Shown: piece after piece, positions 25,237-34,485 of the stretch | How the letters are laid out: each line of letters opens with the position of its first letter | Numbering within the stretch: the first letter of the stretch is position 1 | NCBI RefSeq assembly: GCF_018599185.1 | Contig: NZ_JAHFVL010000001.1 | Coordinates: forward strand, 992,001-1,056,000 | Reading direction: 5' to 3' | DNA: 64,000 nt | DNA from: Rhodanobacter sp. LX-99 | GTDB taxonomy: Bacteria; Pseudomonadota; Gammaproteobacteria; Xanthomonadales; Rhodanobacteraceae | Made by a program: the position numbers and the translations under genes | The notes under the pieces: model-generated | The model's input: only the letters and a program-made list of their open reading frames with translations | Database searches by the model: none | What the model was told of the DNA's origin: nothing

Positions 25237-28155
25237 ATGGAAAAGAGTTTCGAACCCGCCCAGATCGAGTCGAAGTGGTACGAGCACTGGGAAGCCAGCG
25301 GCGCGTTCCAGCCGTCGGGCAAGGGCACGCCGTATTGCATCCTGCTGCCGCCGCCGAACGTCACCGGCACGCTGCACATGGGGCATGCGTTCCAGCAGAC
25401 GGTGATGGACATGCTGGTGCGCTACCACCGCATGCGCGGCTTCAACACGCTGTGGCAGGTCGGCACCGACCATGCCGGCATCGCCACCCAGAAGATCGTG
25501 GAAAACCAGCTGGCGGTCGAGGAGAAGACCCGGCACGACCTGGGCCGCGACGCGTTCGTCGAACGGGTGTGGAAGTGGAAGGAGGAATCCGGCTCCACCA
25601 TCGCCAACCAGATGCGCCGCATCGGCGCCGCCGCCGACTGGTCGCGCGAGCGCTTCACCATGGACGAGGGCCTGTCGGCCGCGGTGCGCAAGGTGTTCAT
25701 CGACTGGTATCGCGCGGGCCTGATCTACCGCGGCAACCGGCTGGTGAACTGGGACCCGCTGCTGGGCACGGCCGTCTCCGACCTCGAGGTGAACAACGTC
25801 GAGCGCGACGGCCACATGTGGTCGATCCGCTATCCGGTGGTGGGCAGCGACGAGAGCGTGGTGGTCGCCACCACCCGTCCCGAGACCATGCTGGGCGACG
25901 TCGCCGTGGCCGTGCATCCGGAGGACGGACGCTACGCGCACCTGCTCGGCAAGACGCTGAAGCTGCCGCTGACCGAGCGCGAGATTCCGGTGATCGCCGA
26001 CGATTACGTCGACAAGGACTTCGGCACCGGCTGCGTGAAGATCACCCCGGCGCACGACTTCAACGACTACGCGATCGGCCAGCGCCACCAGTTGGCGCCG
26101 ATCACCATCTTCACGCTGGATGCGAAAGTCAACGACAACGCGCCGCAGAAATATCGCGGCCTCGACCGCTACGACGCGCGCAAGGCCGTGCTGGCCGATC
26201 TCGAAGCGCTCGGCCTGCTGGTCGAGACGAAGCCGCACAAGCTGCAGGTGCCGGTGAGCCAGCGCTCGGACGCGGTGATCGAGCCGATGCTGACCGACCA
26301 GTGGTTCGTCGACCTGACTTCGGACATCCAGAAGGATGGACGTCCCGGCGGCCGCAAGGCGATCACCGAGCCGGCGCTCGACGCCGTGCGTTCGGGCGAG
26401 ATCAAGTTCGTGCCCGAAAACTGGAGCACCACCTATACGCAATGGCTGGACAACATCCAGGACTGGTGCATCAGCCGCCAGCTGTGGTGGGGCCACCGCA
26501 TCCCGGCGTGGTACGACGAGGCCGGCAACATCTTCGTCGGCGAGGACGAGGCGGATGCGCGCGCCAACGCCACCACCGAACCGGTCGGCGCGCTGCGCCA
26601 GGACGACGACGTGCTGGACACCTGGTTCAGCTCCGCGCTGTGGCCGTTCTCCACGCTCGGCTGGCCGGCGGACGGGCCGGTGGAGAACGAGCGTGGCGAG
26701 ATCGTCGCGAACTGGGAGCAGGACAAGATCTTCCTGCCCAGCGCGGTACTGGTCACCGGCTTCGACATCATCTTCTTCTGGGTCGCGCGGATGGTGATGG
26801 CGACCAAGTACTTCACCGGCCGGATCCCGTTCCGCGAGGTCTACATCAACGCCATCGTGCGCGATGCGGAAGGCCAGAAGATGTCCAAGTCCAAGGGCAA
26901 CACGCTGGATCCGCTGGACCTGATCGACGGCATCGCGCTGGAACCGCTGGTGGAGAAATCCACCAAGTCGCTGCTGATCCCGCAGGTGCGCGCCAAGGTG
27001 GAGAAGCGCATCCGCAAGGACTACCCCGACGGCATCCCCGCGATCGGCACCGACGCGCTGCGCTTCACCTTCACCGCGCTGGCCAGCTACAGCCGCACGA
27101 TCAACTTCGACATCAAGCGCGCCGAAGGCTACAAGGCGTTCTGCAACAAGTTGTGGAACGCGGCGCGGTTCGTGCTGATGAACGTTTCCCCTCTCCCATC
27201 GGGAGAGGGTGGCGCGAATGCGCCGGGAGAGGGTTCGGGCGTAGCGCAAGCTTCCGGCACGACCGAACCCTTACGCCAACCCCTCTCCCAGGGGGAGAAG
27301 GGCTCGGTTCCGGTGACCGAAGCCGAGAGGTGGATTCTCACCCGGCTGAAGCAGACGCTGGGCGAAGTCGAGCAGCACTTCGTCAGCTACCGCTTCGACC
27401 TGCTGGCGCAGGCGCTGTACGAATTCGTCTGGAACGAGTATTGCGACTGGTTCCTGGAGCTGTCGAAGCCGGCCCTGAATGGTGACGACGCCGCAGCCGC
27501 CGCTTCGACCCGGCACACCCTGCTGGTGGTGCTGGAAGCGGTGCTGCGCGCACTGCACCCGGTGATCCCGTTCATCACCGAGGAAATCTGGCAGTCGGTG
27601 GCGCCGCGCCTGGCGCTGACCACGGCCAGCGTGTACGACCGCCCCTATCCGCAGGCGGCCGAGTTCGCCGCCGACGATGCGGCCGCGGCCGAGGTCGAAT
27701 GGTTCAAGGCCGTGCTCTCGGGCATCCGCAGGATCCGCTCGGAGATGAACATCTCGCCGGCCAAGGCGATCCCGCTGCTGCTTGCCGACGGCGACGCCGG
27801 CGATCGTGCCCGCGTGACGAAGTTCGCCGCCCAGATCGCCTTCCTTGCCCGCACCGAAGCGCCGCAGTGGATCGAAGCCGGGGCTGAGGAACCCGCCGCG
27901 GCCGCCGCCGTGGTCGGCACGCTGCGCGTGCTGATCCCGCTCGCCGGGCTGATCGACCTCGGCGCCGAAAAGGCGCGCCTGGCCAAGGAAATCGCCCGCA
28001 TCGAAGTCGAGATCAGGAAGTGCGAAGGCAAGCTCGGCAATGCCAGCTTCGTCGCCAACGCGCCCACCGAGGTGGTGGCGCAGGAGCGCCAGCGCATCGC
28101 CGACTGGAACAGCACGCTGGGCGCGCTGCGCGAGCAGGCGCAAAAGCTGGGGTAA
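25237..28155 (+). CDS. valS: Valyl-tRNA synthetase with an in-frame repeat insertion
   Basis: 972 residues. Class I synthetase with HMGH (HIGH box, near residue 48), the CP1 editing domain ([20 protein letters not shown]), KMSKSKGN near residue 549, an anticodon-binding domain and the C-terminal coiled-coil arm ([20 protein letters not shown]) typical of ValRS. Between NAARFVLMN and AERWILTRL, where Escherichia coli has about 17 residues, this protein has about 46. The extra stretch is coded by a palindromic intergenic-type repeat (27184-27305) that keeps the frame. The ATG at 25237 gives [11 protein letters not shown]. Confidence 0.96.
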   Translation: MEKSFEPAQIESKWYEHWEASGAFQPSGKGTPYCILLPPPNVTGTLHMGHAFQQTVMDMLVRYHRMRGFNTLWQVGTDHAGIATQKIVENQLAVEEKTRHDLGRDAFVERVWKWKEESGSTIANQMRRIGAAADWSRERFTMDEGLSAAVRKVFIDWYRAGLIYRGNRLVNWDPLLGTAVSDLEVNNVERDGHMWSIRYPVVGSDESVVVATTRPETMLGDVAVAVHPEDGRYAHLLGKTLKLPLTEREIPVIADDYVDKDFGTGCVKITPAHDFNDYAIGQRHQLAPITIFTLDAKVNDNAPQKYRGLDRYDARKAVLADLEALGLLVETKPHKLQVPVSQRSDAVIEPMLTDQWFVDLTSDIQKDGRPGGRKAITEPALDAVRSGEIKFVPENWSTTYTQWLDNIQDWCISRQLWWGHRIPAWYDEAGNIFVGEDEADARANATTEPVGALRQDDDVLDTWFSSALWPFSTLGWPADGPVENERGEIVANWEQDKIFLPSAVLVTGFDIIFFWVARMVMATKYFTGRIPFREVYINAIVRDAEGQKMSKSKGNTLDPLDLIDGIALEPLVEKSTKSLLIPQVRAKVEKRIRKDYPDGIPAIGTDALRFTFTALASYSRTINFDIKRAEGYKAFCNKLWNAARFVLMNVSPLPSGEGGANAPGEGSGVAQASGTTEPLRQPLSQGEKGSVPVTEAERWILTRLKQTLGEVEQHFVSYRFDLLAQALYEFVWNEYCDWFLELSKPALNGDDAAAAASTRHTLLVVLEAVLRALHPVIPFITEEIWQSVAPRLALTTASVYDRPYPQAAEFAADDAAAAEVEWFKAVLSGIRRIRSEMNISPAKAIPLLLADGDAGDRARVTKFAAQIAFLARTEAPQWIEAGAEEPAAAAAVVGTLRVLIPLAGLIDLGAEKARLAKEIARIEVEIRKCEGKLGNASFVANAPTEVVAQERQRIADWNSTLGALREQAQKLG
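27184..27305. repeat. Palindromic dispersed repeat inserted in frame in valS
   Basis: CCCCTCTCCC with GGGAGAGGG at the left (27189-27210), GCGCGAATGCGCC in the middle, and CCCCTCTCCCAGGGGGAGAAGGG at the right (27280-27302 region). Such CTCTCCC/GGGAGAG hairpins are typical of intergenic repeats in this order, not of valS. The reading frame passes through it and yields a Gly/Ser/Pro-rich loop at residues about 650-690. Confidence 0.75.
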
Positions 28156-28231
28156 CGTTCGGTATCTCGTGGGTTTGCTGACTACACGTTCCGCCCTGCC
28201 GTCTGGAGTGGAAGATCAAGGGCGCCTTTAC

Positions 28232-28714
28232 CTATTTCTCGAGATTGCCTGCGGCAATCTCGAGCGCCATCACGATCGCATCCTCGCGACCGTGGCGCGC
28301 CGGGTAATAACGCGGCCGACGCCCGATCTCGCGAAAGCCCACCGACTCGTACAGCGTCTTCGCCAGCGGGTTCGACGGGCGTACCTCGAGGAATACTCGC
28401 TCGGCGCCGTTCCAGCGTGCGATGTCCAGCAGGCGACCCAGCAGGTGCCGGCCCAGGCCGCGGCCGCGCCAGTCCGGTCCGATGCACAGGTTCAGCACGT
28501 GCGCCTCGCCGGCGCCCATCGACAGGATGCCGTAGCCGGCAATCGCCTCGTCCACGCACAGTACCCAGCACGGGTGCCCGGCCTTCACGCAATCGCTGAA
28601 GATGCCCGCCGACCAGGGGAATTCGTAGGAGGCATTCTCCAGCGCGCTGACCGTGTCCAGGTCTTCGGCCCGCATGCCGCGCACCTGGATCACCGGCTTG
28701 ATCACCGCGACCAT
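28232..28714 (-). CDS. rimI: Ribosomal-protein-alanine acetyltransferase RimI
   Basis: 160 residues, GNAT fold. Motifs: FPWSAGIFSDCV (residues about 36-47), HVLNLCIGPDWRGRGLGRHLL (acetyl-CoA loop) and FLEVRPSNPLAKTLYESVGF. RimI acetylates the N terminus of ribosomal protein S18. The last codons (LEIAAGNLEK) lie in a 12-bp perfect DNA palindrome. It follows a HolD-like gene by six bases, the same order as holD-rimI in Escherichia coli. Confidence 0.93.
   Translation of the reverse strand: MVAVIKPVIQVRGMRAEDLDTVSALENASYEFPWSAGIFSDCVKAGHPCWVLCVDEAIAGYGILSMGAGEAHVLNLCIGPDWRGRGLGRHLLGRLLDIARWNGAERVFLEVRPSNPLAKTLYESVGFREIGRRPRYYPARHGREDAIVMALEIAAGNLEK
28238..28264. terminator. 12-bp perfect stem-loop at the rimI 3-prime end
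   Basis: CTCGAGATTGCC, loop TGC, GGCAATCTCGAG, inside the last rimI codons and about 80 bp after valS. No T-tract follows on either strand, so termination would need Rho or the stem may protect the 3-prime end. Confidence 0.35.
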
Positions 28715-28719
28715 GACGC

Positions 28720-29217
28720 TTAACCGCCCGCAGCGGCCAGCGCGCGGCGCACGCTGCGCAGCGCGTTCCACAGCCGTCGCTTGGCATCGGCACTGGTCAG
28801 CACCAGCGCCGGCTCGTCGGCCAGCACGATCTGCGCCTGATGCATCACCGCCGCCGGCAGCGCGCGACCCAGCGCGTGCGCCTGCGCTTCGCCGAACACC
28901 AGGTAGGCCTGTGCCGCGGGCGCGCCCGCGGCCAGCTGGCCTCCGCTCACCGTGACCCGCGCGGCGCGCGCCAGGGCGGCGCCGCACGCATTCAGGGCGC
29001 GGCCGACCAGGTCGAGCTCGCGCGTGCTGCAGTCCTGCGGCAACACCACCACGCAGGCGACGTTCGCCGCCATGTCCGACGCGGCGGTCGCATGCTCCGG
29101 CTCGCCTGCCGCACCAGCGGCGGGCGCCGTACGCCGCTGCCATGGCGTCACACCCAGCGCACGCAACACGCGGGCGCGATGGTCGGCGCTGACGTGCTGG
29201 CGCGGCAGGGCGCTCAT
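28720..29217 (-). CDS. Putative DNA polymerase III psi subunit (HolD-like)
   Basis: 165 residues. The N terminus (ARVLRALGVTPWQRRTA) resembles the Escherichia coli psi motif QLGITQWSLRRP that contacts chi, and the C terminus (DAKRRLWNALRSVRRAL) resembles its closing helix. An Ala-rich insert lies between (residues about 30-70), so the protein is longer than the 137 residues of E. coli psi. Its position directly before rimI matches holD-rimI. Similarity is weak and was judged by eye; psi is poorly conserved, so this stays a proposal. Confidence 0.55.
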   Translation of the reverse strand: MSALPRQHVSADHRARVLRALGVTPWQRRTAPAAGAAGEPEHATAASDMAANVACVVVLPQDCSTRELDLVGRALNACGAALARAARVTVSGGQLAAGAPAAQAYLVFGEAQAHALGRALPAAVMHQAQIVLADEPALVLTSADAKRRLWNALRSVRRALAAAGG

Positions 29218-29996
29218 GCCGCGCTGCGCCGTGCCCGGCGCCGATGCGTGGCCAGGCTCCAGATGGTCCATACCGGGCCGGACAACAGGTAGAGCGTGAA
29301 GCCGACGAACAGCACGCGCGGCGTGTCCAGGATCAGCAAGGCCAGCAGCAGCACCGCGACCACCATCCACACGAACGGCACCCTCTGGCGATCGCCCATC
29401 GGCAGCGACTTGAAACTGAAATAGCGGAAACGGCTGACCATCAGCAGCCCGACCACGATCGCGATCACCGGCGTGATGAAGCAGAAATCGCTGCCCGCCA
29501 GGCCGAACTTGTCCACGCTCCACACGAACGACATGCACACCGCCGCCGCCGCCGGGCTGGCCAGCCCCTGGAAATAGCGCTTGTCGGCCACGCCCACCTG
29601 GGTATTGAAGCGCGCCAGCCGCAACGCAGCGCAGGCGGCGTAGATGAACGCGGCGGCCCAGCCCAGCTTGCCCCACAGCGGGCCGAAATCGCGCAGCGTC
29701 GACAGCGACCACGTATACATCACCAGCGCCGGCGCCAGCCCGAAGCTGACCAGGTCGGACAGCGAGTCGTACTGCACGCCGAACTCGGTCTGGGTGCCGG
29801 TCATCCGCGCCACGCGGCCGTCCATGCCGTCCAGCAGCGCGGCGATGAACACCGCGACCGCCGCCTCGGTATAACGGCCGCCGATGCTGGCGATGATCGC
29901 GTAGAAACCCGCAAACATCGCCCCCGTGGTGAACAGGTTCGGCAGCAGGTAGATGCCCCGGTGGCGGGGCGGGCGGACAGGCAATGGCTCGCTCAT
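29214..29996 (-). CDS. pssA: CDP-diacylglycerol--serine O-phosphatidyltransferase
   Basis: 260 residues, multi-pass membrane enzyme that makes phosphatidylserine, precursor of phosphatidylethanolamine. The CDP-alcohol phosphotransferase motif is DGMDGRVARMTGT, continued by FGVQYDSLSD with the catalytic Asp residues. The N terminus RGIYLLPNLFTTGAMFAGF is typical of type II PssA; about six to eight membrane helices follow. The gene overlaps the HolD-like gene by four bases, so pssA, the HolD-like gene and rimI form an operon. Confidence 0.93.
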   Translation of the reverse strand: MSEPLPVRPPRHRGIYLLPNLFTTGAMFAGFYAIIASIGGRYTEAAVAVFIAALLDGMDGRVARMTGTQTEFGVQYDSLSDLVSFGLAPALVMYTWSLSTLRDFGPLWGKLGWAAAFIYAACAALRLARFNTQVGVADKRYFQGLASPAAAAVCMSFVWSVDKFGLAGSDFCFITPVIAIVVGLLMVSRFRYFSFKSLPMGDRQRVPFVWMVVAVLLLALLILDTPRVLFVGFTLYLLSGPVWTIWSLATHRRRARRSAA

Positions 29997-30106
29997 GAAT
30001 CAATCCGTGACAGGATGCGCGCAGTGTAAACCATCGGCTGCTTGAGTCCGGCACGCCGGAGTGATAACAAGGTGAACCGTAATTTCCCTGCGAAATGGAG
30101 AACACC

Positions 30107-30529
30107 ATGCATCGTTCGCTGATTGCCGTGGCGCTGCTGTTGCTGGCCCCGCTGGCCGCCGCCCAGGTCTACAAATGGACGGACGCCAGCGGCACCGTGC
30201 ACTACTCGGAAGCGCCGCCGGCACAGGGCACGAAGTACGTGAAGGTGACCACCACCGGCACGGTGGAACCGCTGGCCGCACCCGCGCCCAGCGAAACGGC
30301 GCAAAGCAGGGACGCCCCGGCCGAGCCCGCCAAACCGGTGGCCGACACGCCGGAAAACCGCAGCAAGATGTGCGATACGCTGAAGGCCAACCTCACCGCG
30401 CTGCAGGGCGGCGGTCCGGTGGTGATGCAGCAGGACGGCAAGACCGTCGCGCTCGACGACGCCCAGCGCAAGCAGCAGGCCGCCGCGACGCAGACGCAAT
30501 ACGACCAGTTCTGCCAGCAGGCCCGGTAA
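30107..30529 (+). CDS. Periplasmic DUF4124 protein
   Basis: 140 residues from the ATG at 30107 (GGAG seven bases upstream); an ATG four codons earlier lacks spacing to a ribosome site. The signal peptide (SLIAVALLLLAPLAAA) is followed by the DUF4124 core QVYKWTDASGTVHYSEAPP, a short SH3-like beta module. The rest is a Pro/Ala linker and a helix rich in Gln (QQAAATQTQYDQFCQQAR). Its function is unknown; such proteins are common in envelope contexts of Proteobacteria. Confidence 0.85.
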   Translation: MHRSLIAVALLLLAPLAAAQVYKWTDASGTVHYSEAPPAQGTKYVKVTTTGTVEPLAAPAPSETAQSRDAPAEPAKPVADTPENRSKMCDTLKANLTALQGGGPVVMQQDGKTVALDDAQRKQQAAATQTQYDQFCQQAR

Positions 30530-30589
30530 TCCACCGCCTGCATGCGCCGGGCGGTGCCGGCGTGATCTGCGACGGCGCCGGCAGGCCGC

Positions 30590-30595
30590 TACACT
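30590..30595 (+). promoter_or_regulatory. Possible -10 box before proS
   Basis: TACACT in CGCTACACTAGGCG, 31 bp before the proS ATG. The -35 is not convincing. Confidence 0.35.
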
Positions 30596-30625
30596 AGGCG
30601 TCTTTACCACGCCGGAACCGCCCGC

Positions 30626-32323
30626 ATGCGCCTCAGCCAATTCCACCTGGCCACCGTCAAGGAAGTCCCTGCCGACGCCGAAATCGCCAGCCACCAGCTG
30701 ATGCTGCGCGCCGGCATGATCCGCAAGCTCGCCTCCGGCCTGTACACCTGGAGCCCGCTGGGCCTGCGCGTGCTGCGCAAGGTGGAAAACATCGTGCGCG
30801 AGGAAATGGACCGCGCCGGCGCGATCGAAATGCTGATGCCGTCGGTGCAGCCGAAGGAACTGTGGGAGGAAACCGGCCGCTGGGAGAAATTCGGCGGCCA
30901 GCTGCTGAAAATCAAGGACCGCAAGGGTCAGGAATTCTGCTATGGCCCGACCCACGAAGAAGTGGTCACCGACTTTGCCCGCAACGAGCTGAAAAGCTAC
31001 AAGCAGCTGCCAGTCAACTTCTACCAGATCCAGACCAAGTTCCGCGACGAGATCCGCCCGCGTTTCGGCGTGATGCGCGCGCGCGAATTCCTGATGAAGG
31101 ACGCCTATTCGTTTCACCTGACCCAGGAGTCGCTGGCCGAGACCTACGCGGCGATGTACCAGGCTTATTCGCGCATTTTCACCCGCCTCGGCCTGACCTT
31201 CCGCGCCGTGCAGGCCGATACCGGCGCCATTGGCGGCAATGCCAGCCACGAATTCCAGGTGCTGGCCGATTCCGGCGAGGATGCCATCGTGTTTTCCGAC
31301 GGTTCGGATTACGCCGCGAATATCGAGAAGGCCGAGGCGCTGGCGCCGGCCGCCGGACGCCCTGCCCCTGCCGCCGCCCTGCAGCGGGTCGACACGCCCA
31401 CCCAGAAAACCATCGACGACATCGCCGGCTTCCTCCAGGTCAGCCCGCAGCAGTGCGTGAAGACCCTGCTGGTGCGCGGTCGCGACGGCCTGGTCGCGCT
31501 GTGCCTGCGCGGCGACCACGAGATCAACGCGGTCAAGGCCGGCAAGCTGGCCGAGCTGCCGGACGAATCGGTGCTCGCCAGCGAGGAGGAAATCCTCGCC
31601 GCCACCGGCACGCGCCCCGGTTTCATCGGCCCGGTCGGCCTGCCCGCGTCGATCCCGGTGATCGTCGACCGCGACGCGGCCGTGCTCGCCGACTTCGTCT
31701 GCGGCGGCAATGTCGACCGCACGCACTGCACCGGCGCGAACTGGGACCGCGATGCGCGCATCACCCGCGTCGCCGACCTGCGCAACGTGGTCGAGGGCGA
31801 CCTTTCCCCCGACGGCAAGGGCGTGCTGCACCTTGCCCGCGGCATCGAGGTCGGCCACGTGTTCCAGCTGGGCACGAAGTACGCCGAAACGCTTGGCGCC
31901 ACCGTGGTGGACGAAACCGGCAAGCCGCAGGTGATGACCATGGGCTGCTACGGCATCGGCGTCAGCCGCATCGTCGCGGCCGCGATCGAGCAGCGTCACG
32001 ACGAAGCCGGCATCCTCTGGCCGGAAGCCATGGCGCCGTGGCGCGTGGCGGTATGCGTGATCAACCCGAAAAACGCGCCCGCCGTCAGCGCGGCCGCCGA
32101 GGCGCTGTACCAGGCGCTGAGCCAGCGCGGCATCGAGGCCTTGCTGGACGATCGTGGCGTACGCGCCGGCAGCATGTTCGCCGACATGGAGCTGATCGGC
32201 ATTCCGCACCGTGTCGTGGTCAGCGAGCGCGGGTTGGCCGCGGGCACCCTGGAATATCGCGCCCGCGAAGACAGCGAAAGCCGGTCACTCAGCGAAGAAG
32301 AACTGTTTGCCCTGCTCGGCTGA
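30626..32323 (+). CDS. proS: Prolyl-tRNA synthetase, bacterial type
   Basis: 565 residues. Class II synthetase: motif 1 region near [18 protein letters not shown], motif 2 with [11 protein letters not shown] near residue 107, motif 3 near [18 protein letters not shown]. The INS editing domain (residues about 225-400, with [15 protein letters not shown]) marks the bacterial type that clears Ala-tRNA(Pro). A C-terminal anticodon domain ([10 protein letters not shown]) follows. A strong terminator lies 23 bp after the stop. Confidence 0.97.
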   Translation: MRLSQFHLATVKEVPADAEIASHQLMLRAGMIRKLASGLYTWSPLGLRVLRKVENIVREEMDRAGAIEMLMPSVQPKELWEETGRWEKFGGQLLKIKDRKGQEFCYGPTHEEVVTDFARNELKSYKQLPVNFYQIQTKFRDEIRPRFGVMRAREFLMKDAYSFHLTQESLAETYAAMYQAYSRIFTRLGLTFRAVQADTGAIGGNASHEFQVLADSGEDAIVFSDGSDYAANIEKAEALAPAAGRPAPAAALQRVDTPTQKTIDDIAGFLQVSPQQCVKTLLVRGRDGLVALCLRGDHEINAVKAGKLAELPDESVLASEEEILAATGTRPGFIGPVGLPASIPVIVDRDAAVLADFVCGGNVDRTHCTGANWDRDARITRVADLRNVVEGDLSPDGKGVLHLARGIEVGHVFQLGTKYAETLGATVVDETGKPQVMTMGCYGIGVSRIVAAAIEQRHDEAGILWPEAMAPWRVAVCVINPKNAPAVSAAAEALYQALSQRGIEALLDDRGVRAGSMFADMELIGIPHRVVVSERGLAAGTLEYRAREDSESRSLSEEELFALLG

Positions 32324-32345
32324 TCAAGTCAGTCGCCGCATTAAC

Positions 32346-32374
32346 AAAAACGGTCGCCCGGTGCGGCCGTTTTT
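32346..32374 (+). terminator. Rho-independent terminator after proS
   Basis: AAAAACGGTCGC, loop CCGGT, GCGGCCGTTTTT: a 12-bp stem with one G-T pair and a T-tract. Confidence 0.9.
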
Positions 32375-32394
32375 GCATCTTCCGTGACGAAACC

Positions 32395-32603
32395 GGCGAA
32401 ATTGGTTAATTCAAAACCGATCACACTATTAATTATTTTTAATGTGAAAGCACACTTCACGCGGTGCACTGCGCTTTACAAGGATTCCGCAAATCAGCGA
32501 GAATCAGTTTTGCAACAACTTCCAATGCGTCCGACTTTGTTCCCAATAATGGCCAGACCATAGCCAGACCGTTTAATTTTCGATACTTACCCGGGAGTCC
32601 ACC
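32395..32603 (+). promoter_or_regulatory. AT-rich leader of the H-NS family gene
   Basis: The stretch from 32399 to 32450 is strongly A+T rich (for example TTAATTATTTTTAATG), in contrast to the G+C-rich surroundings. Closer to the gene, GCCAGACC occurs twice (32552-32559 and 32563-32570), 11 bp apart, one helical turn. A GATACT at 32582-32587 could be a -10 box. The layout fits a promoter that H-NS-type proteins or another regulator bind. Confidence 0.5.
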
Positions 32604-32927
32604 ATGGCCGTCGATATCAAGAACCTCAATCACAACCAGCTCAATGACCTGATCAACAAGGCACAGGTGCGCCAGAATGAACTGCGCAAGGAAAAGGTCG
32701 TCAAGCTGCGCGAGAAAGTGCATGCCTTGATCAAGGCCGAGGGGTATACCTTCGAAGACATCTTCGGCAGCACGCGCGGGAAGGCCAAGCGCAGCACCGG
32801 AACGGTCGCGCCGAAATACCGCAACCCGGCCAATCCCGCACAGACATGGTCCGGCCGCGGCAAGCGCCCGCACTGGTTCAATGACGCGTTGAAGGCCGGC
32901 AAGAAGGAAAAGGATCTGGCGATCTGA
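32604..32927 (+). CDS. H-NS histone-family nucleoid protein
   Basis: 107 residues. An N-terminal helical oligomerisation region (residues about 5-50, LNDLINKAQVRQNELRKEKV) is linked to a C-terminal H-NS DNA-binding domain with PKYRNPANPAQTWSGRGKRP followed by HWF. This is the BpH3/MvaT-independent H-NS type with the (S/T)WSGRGKxPxW loop that enters the minor groove of AT-rich DNA. In Xanthomonas, XrvA-type relatives silence horizontally acquired and virulence genes. GGGAG precedes the ATG; the gene has its own terminator. Confidence 0.92.
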   Translation: MAVDIKNLNHNQLNDLINKAQVRQNELRKEKVVKLREKVHALIKAEGYTFEDIFGSTRGKAKRSTGTVAPKYRNPANPAQTWSGRGKRPHWFNDALKAGKKEKDLAI

Positions 32928-32953
32928 TTGCTGTTCCGCGAGCCGCTTCAATG

Positions 32954-32984
32954 AAAAGCGCCGGCTTGATGCCGGCGCTTTTTT
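32954..32984 (+). terminator. Rho-independent terminator after the H-NS family gene
   Basis: AAAAGCGCCGGC, loop TTGAT, GCCGGCGCTTTT plus further T residues: a 12-bp stem, 26 bp after the stop. Confidence 0.9.
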
Positions 32985-33037
32985 GTTGGTTCCAAGACAA
33001 TGCTTCATCCGCTTGAGCGGGCAAGCACACGCTTGAT

Positions 33038-33133
33038 TCCTCCCCTACAAAGCAGGGGGAGGTGGTTTTTGATCTTGCCTTGGCCAAGAGCAACCCCTCC
33101 CCAACCCTCCCCTGCCTTGCAGGGAAGGGGCGA
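33038..33133. repeat. CCTCCCC/GGGGAGG dispersed repeat
   Basis: TCCTCCCCTACAAAGCAGGG followed by GGAGGT forms a stem-loop at 33038-33063; CCCTCCCCTGCCTTGCAGGG and AAGGGG at 33107-33127 form a second. TTGCCTTGGCCAAGAGCAA lies between. The 277-bp gap between the H-NS gene and the exporter gene holds nothing else recognisable. Confidence 0.55.
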
Positions 33134-33204
33134 AGGTGCCGAGCGGGTTCGTCGTCTTGATGGACAAGGTGACAGTGAAGAATACGTCTTCGGCTACTTT
33201 TGTT

Positions 33205-34485
33205 TTATAAGGAGCGGCGGGGGGAAACCAGCAGGTCGCCGAACATCAGTCCCGCCACCAGCGACACCAGCAGGGTTACCAGCAGCAGGCCGGTATCCAC
33301 GCTCAGCGTGGTATCGCGTTCGAGCAGGAACGACACGCTGCGAAAACCCACGCTGCCCGGCACCAGCAGCAGGATGCCCGGCTCGCGGATGACCGCGCCG
33401 GGGCGATGCGCGAAGCGCGCGTAGACGTTCGCCAGCGCGCCCAGCAGCAGCCCGCCCAGGAACACGCCCACCGGCGCGCCCGGCAGCGAGCCGGAAATCG
33501 CCCCTCCCCAGCGCGTGGCCAGGTAGCCCACCACCACCGCCACGATCACCACCGGCCAGTCGCGCCGGGCCGCGCGGAACAGGATGGCGAACGCGACCGC
33601 CGCGACCAGCAGGGCCGGGTAATCGGTCCAGGTAGGCAGTGCCGGCAGCGCGAAGTCGCGGGCCGTGATGCCCACCGCGGCGCACAGCTGGGTCGCCGCG
33701 ATGGTGCCGAAGGTGAGCTTGAGCAGGGTCGACATGGCGCCGCCCATGCGCGCCATGCCGGACACCAGGTGTCCACTGGAAATCTCGCGCACGGCGTTGG
33801 TCAGCGACATGCCCGGCACCAGGATGATCAGGCTGGCCAGCACCACCGACTTGATCGCCAGCGGTACCACGAACGCACTCACCACGATCGCCACCGTGGT
33901 CGCCACCAGCGCACAGATCGCGTCGCTGGCCACCGCCAGCCGCGGCCGGCTGGCCGCCAGCAGGGTGATCCAGCCGATCATCACGCCGATCGCGCCGGCC
34001 ACCACCAGGTCCACCCAGGAACTGTGCAGGAACAGCGCCGCGATGCCGGCTGCGGACAGGCCGTAGCTGGCGACCGAGCCGATCTTCTCGCGCCGCGTGT
34101 CGGGTCGGCCCAGTTCGCGCAGCAGGCGGAAGCCCTCGCGCAGGCCCAGCTCGCCGGCGATCGCGCGGTCGGCGATGTCGTCGGCTTCGCACAGCCGCTC
34201 GAGATTCACCTCGCCCGGCGCCAGCCGCATCACCTGGGTGGTCTGCGCCACGCCTTCCTCGCCCTGGGCCAGGTCGGCGAACGAGATGATGATCGCGGTG
34301 GGGCTGGACCAGACGTCGGCGGACAGCCCCAGCCGCTGCGCCGCGCCGGCAATGGCCATTTCCAGCCGCGGCGCCGAGGTGCCGTACTGGTGCAGCCGCC
34401 GCGCCAGTTCCAGCACGAACGCGATGCGCGTGGCCGACGCCGTGGTGGCGAACTGCTGCTGGCTGATGGTGTCGCCTGCGCTCAT
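33205..34485 (-). CDS. Threonine/serine exporter (ThrE family), fused form
   Basis: 426 residues. A cytoplasmic N-terminal domain (FVLELARRLHQYGTSAPRLE, then SADVWSSPTAIIISF, near residues 20-70) is followed by about ten membrane helices, as in ThrE proteins where the DUF1212 and DUF3815 halves are fused. A conserved LVPGMSLTNAVREISSGHLV motif lies in the middle and LLVPGSVGFRSVSFLL at the end. ThrE proteins export small amino acids with the proton-motive force. The ATG at 34485 overlaps the nfeD stop by four bases, so expression is coupled to the NfeD/SPFH genes. Confidence 0.85.
   Translation of the reverse strand: MSAGDTISQQQFATTASATRIAFVLELARRLHQYGTSAPRLEMAIAGAAQRLGLSADVWSSPTAIIISFADLAQGEEGVAQTTQVMRLAPGEVNLERLCEADDIADRAIAGELGLREGFRLLRELGRPDTRREKIGSVASYGLSAAGIAALFLHSSWVDLVVAGAIGVMIGWITLLAASRPRLAVASDAICALVATTVAIVVSAFVVPLAIKSVVLASLIILVPGMSLTNAVREISSGHLVSGMARMGGAMSTLLKLTFGTIAATQLCAAVGITARDFALPALPTWTDYPALLVAAVAFAILFRAARRDWPVVIVAVVVGYLATRWGGAISGSLPGAPVGVFLGGLLLGALANVYARFAHRPGAVIREPGILLLVPGSVGFRSVSFLLERDTTLSVDTGLLLVTLLVSLVAGLMFGDLLVSPRRSL

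Noticed and set aside
24877..27249. A 790-codon open frame antisense to valS
   Set aside because: G+C-rich codon bias opens long frames opposite real genes. Its translation is His/Arg/Gln-rich without domains, and valS on the other strand is complete.
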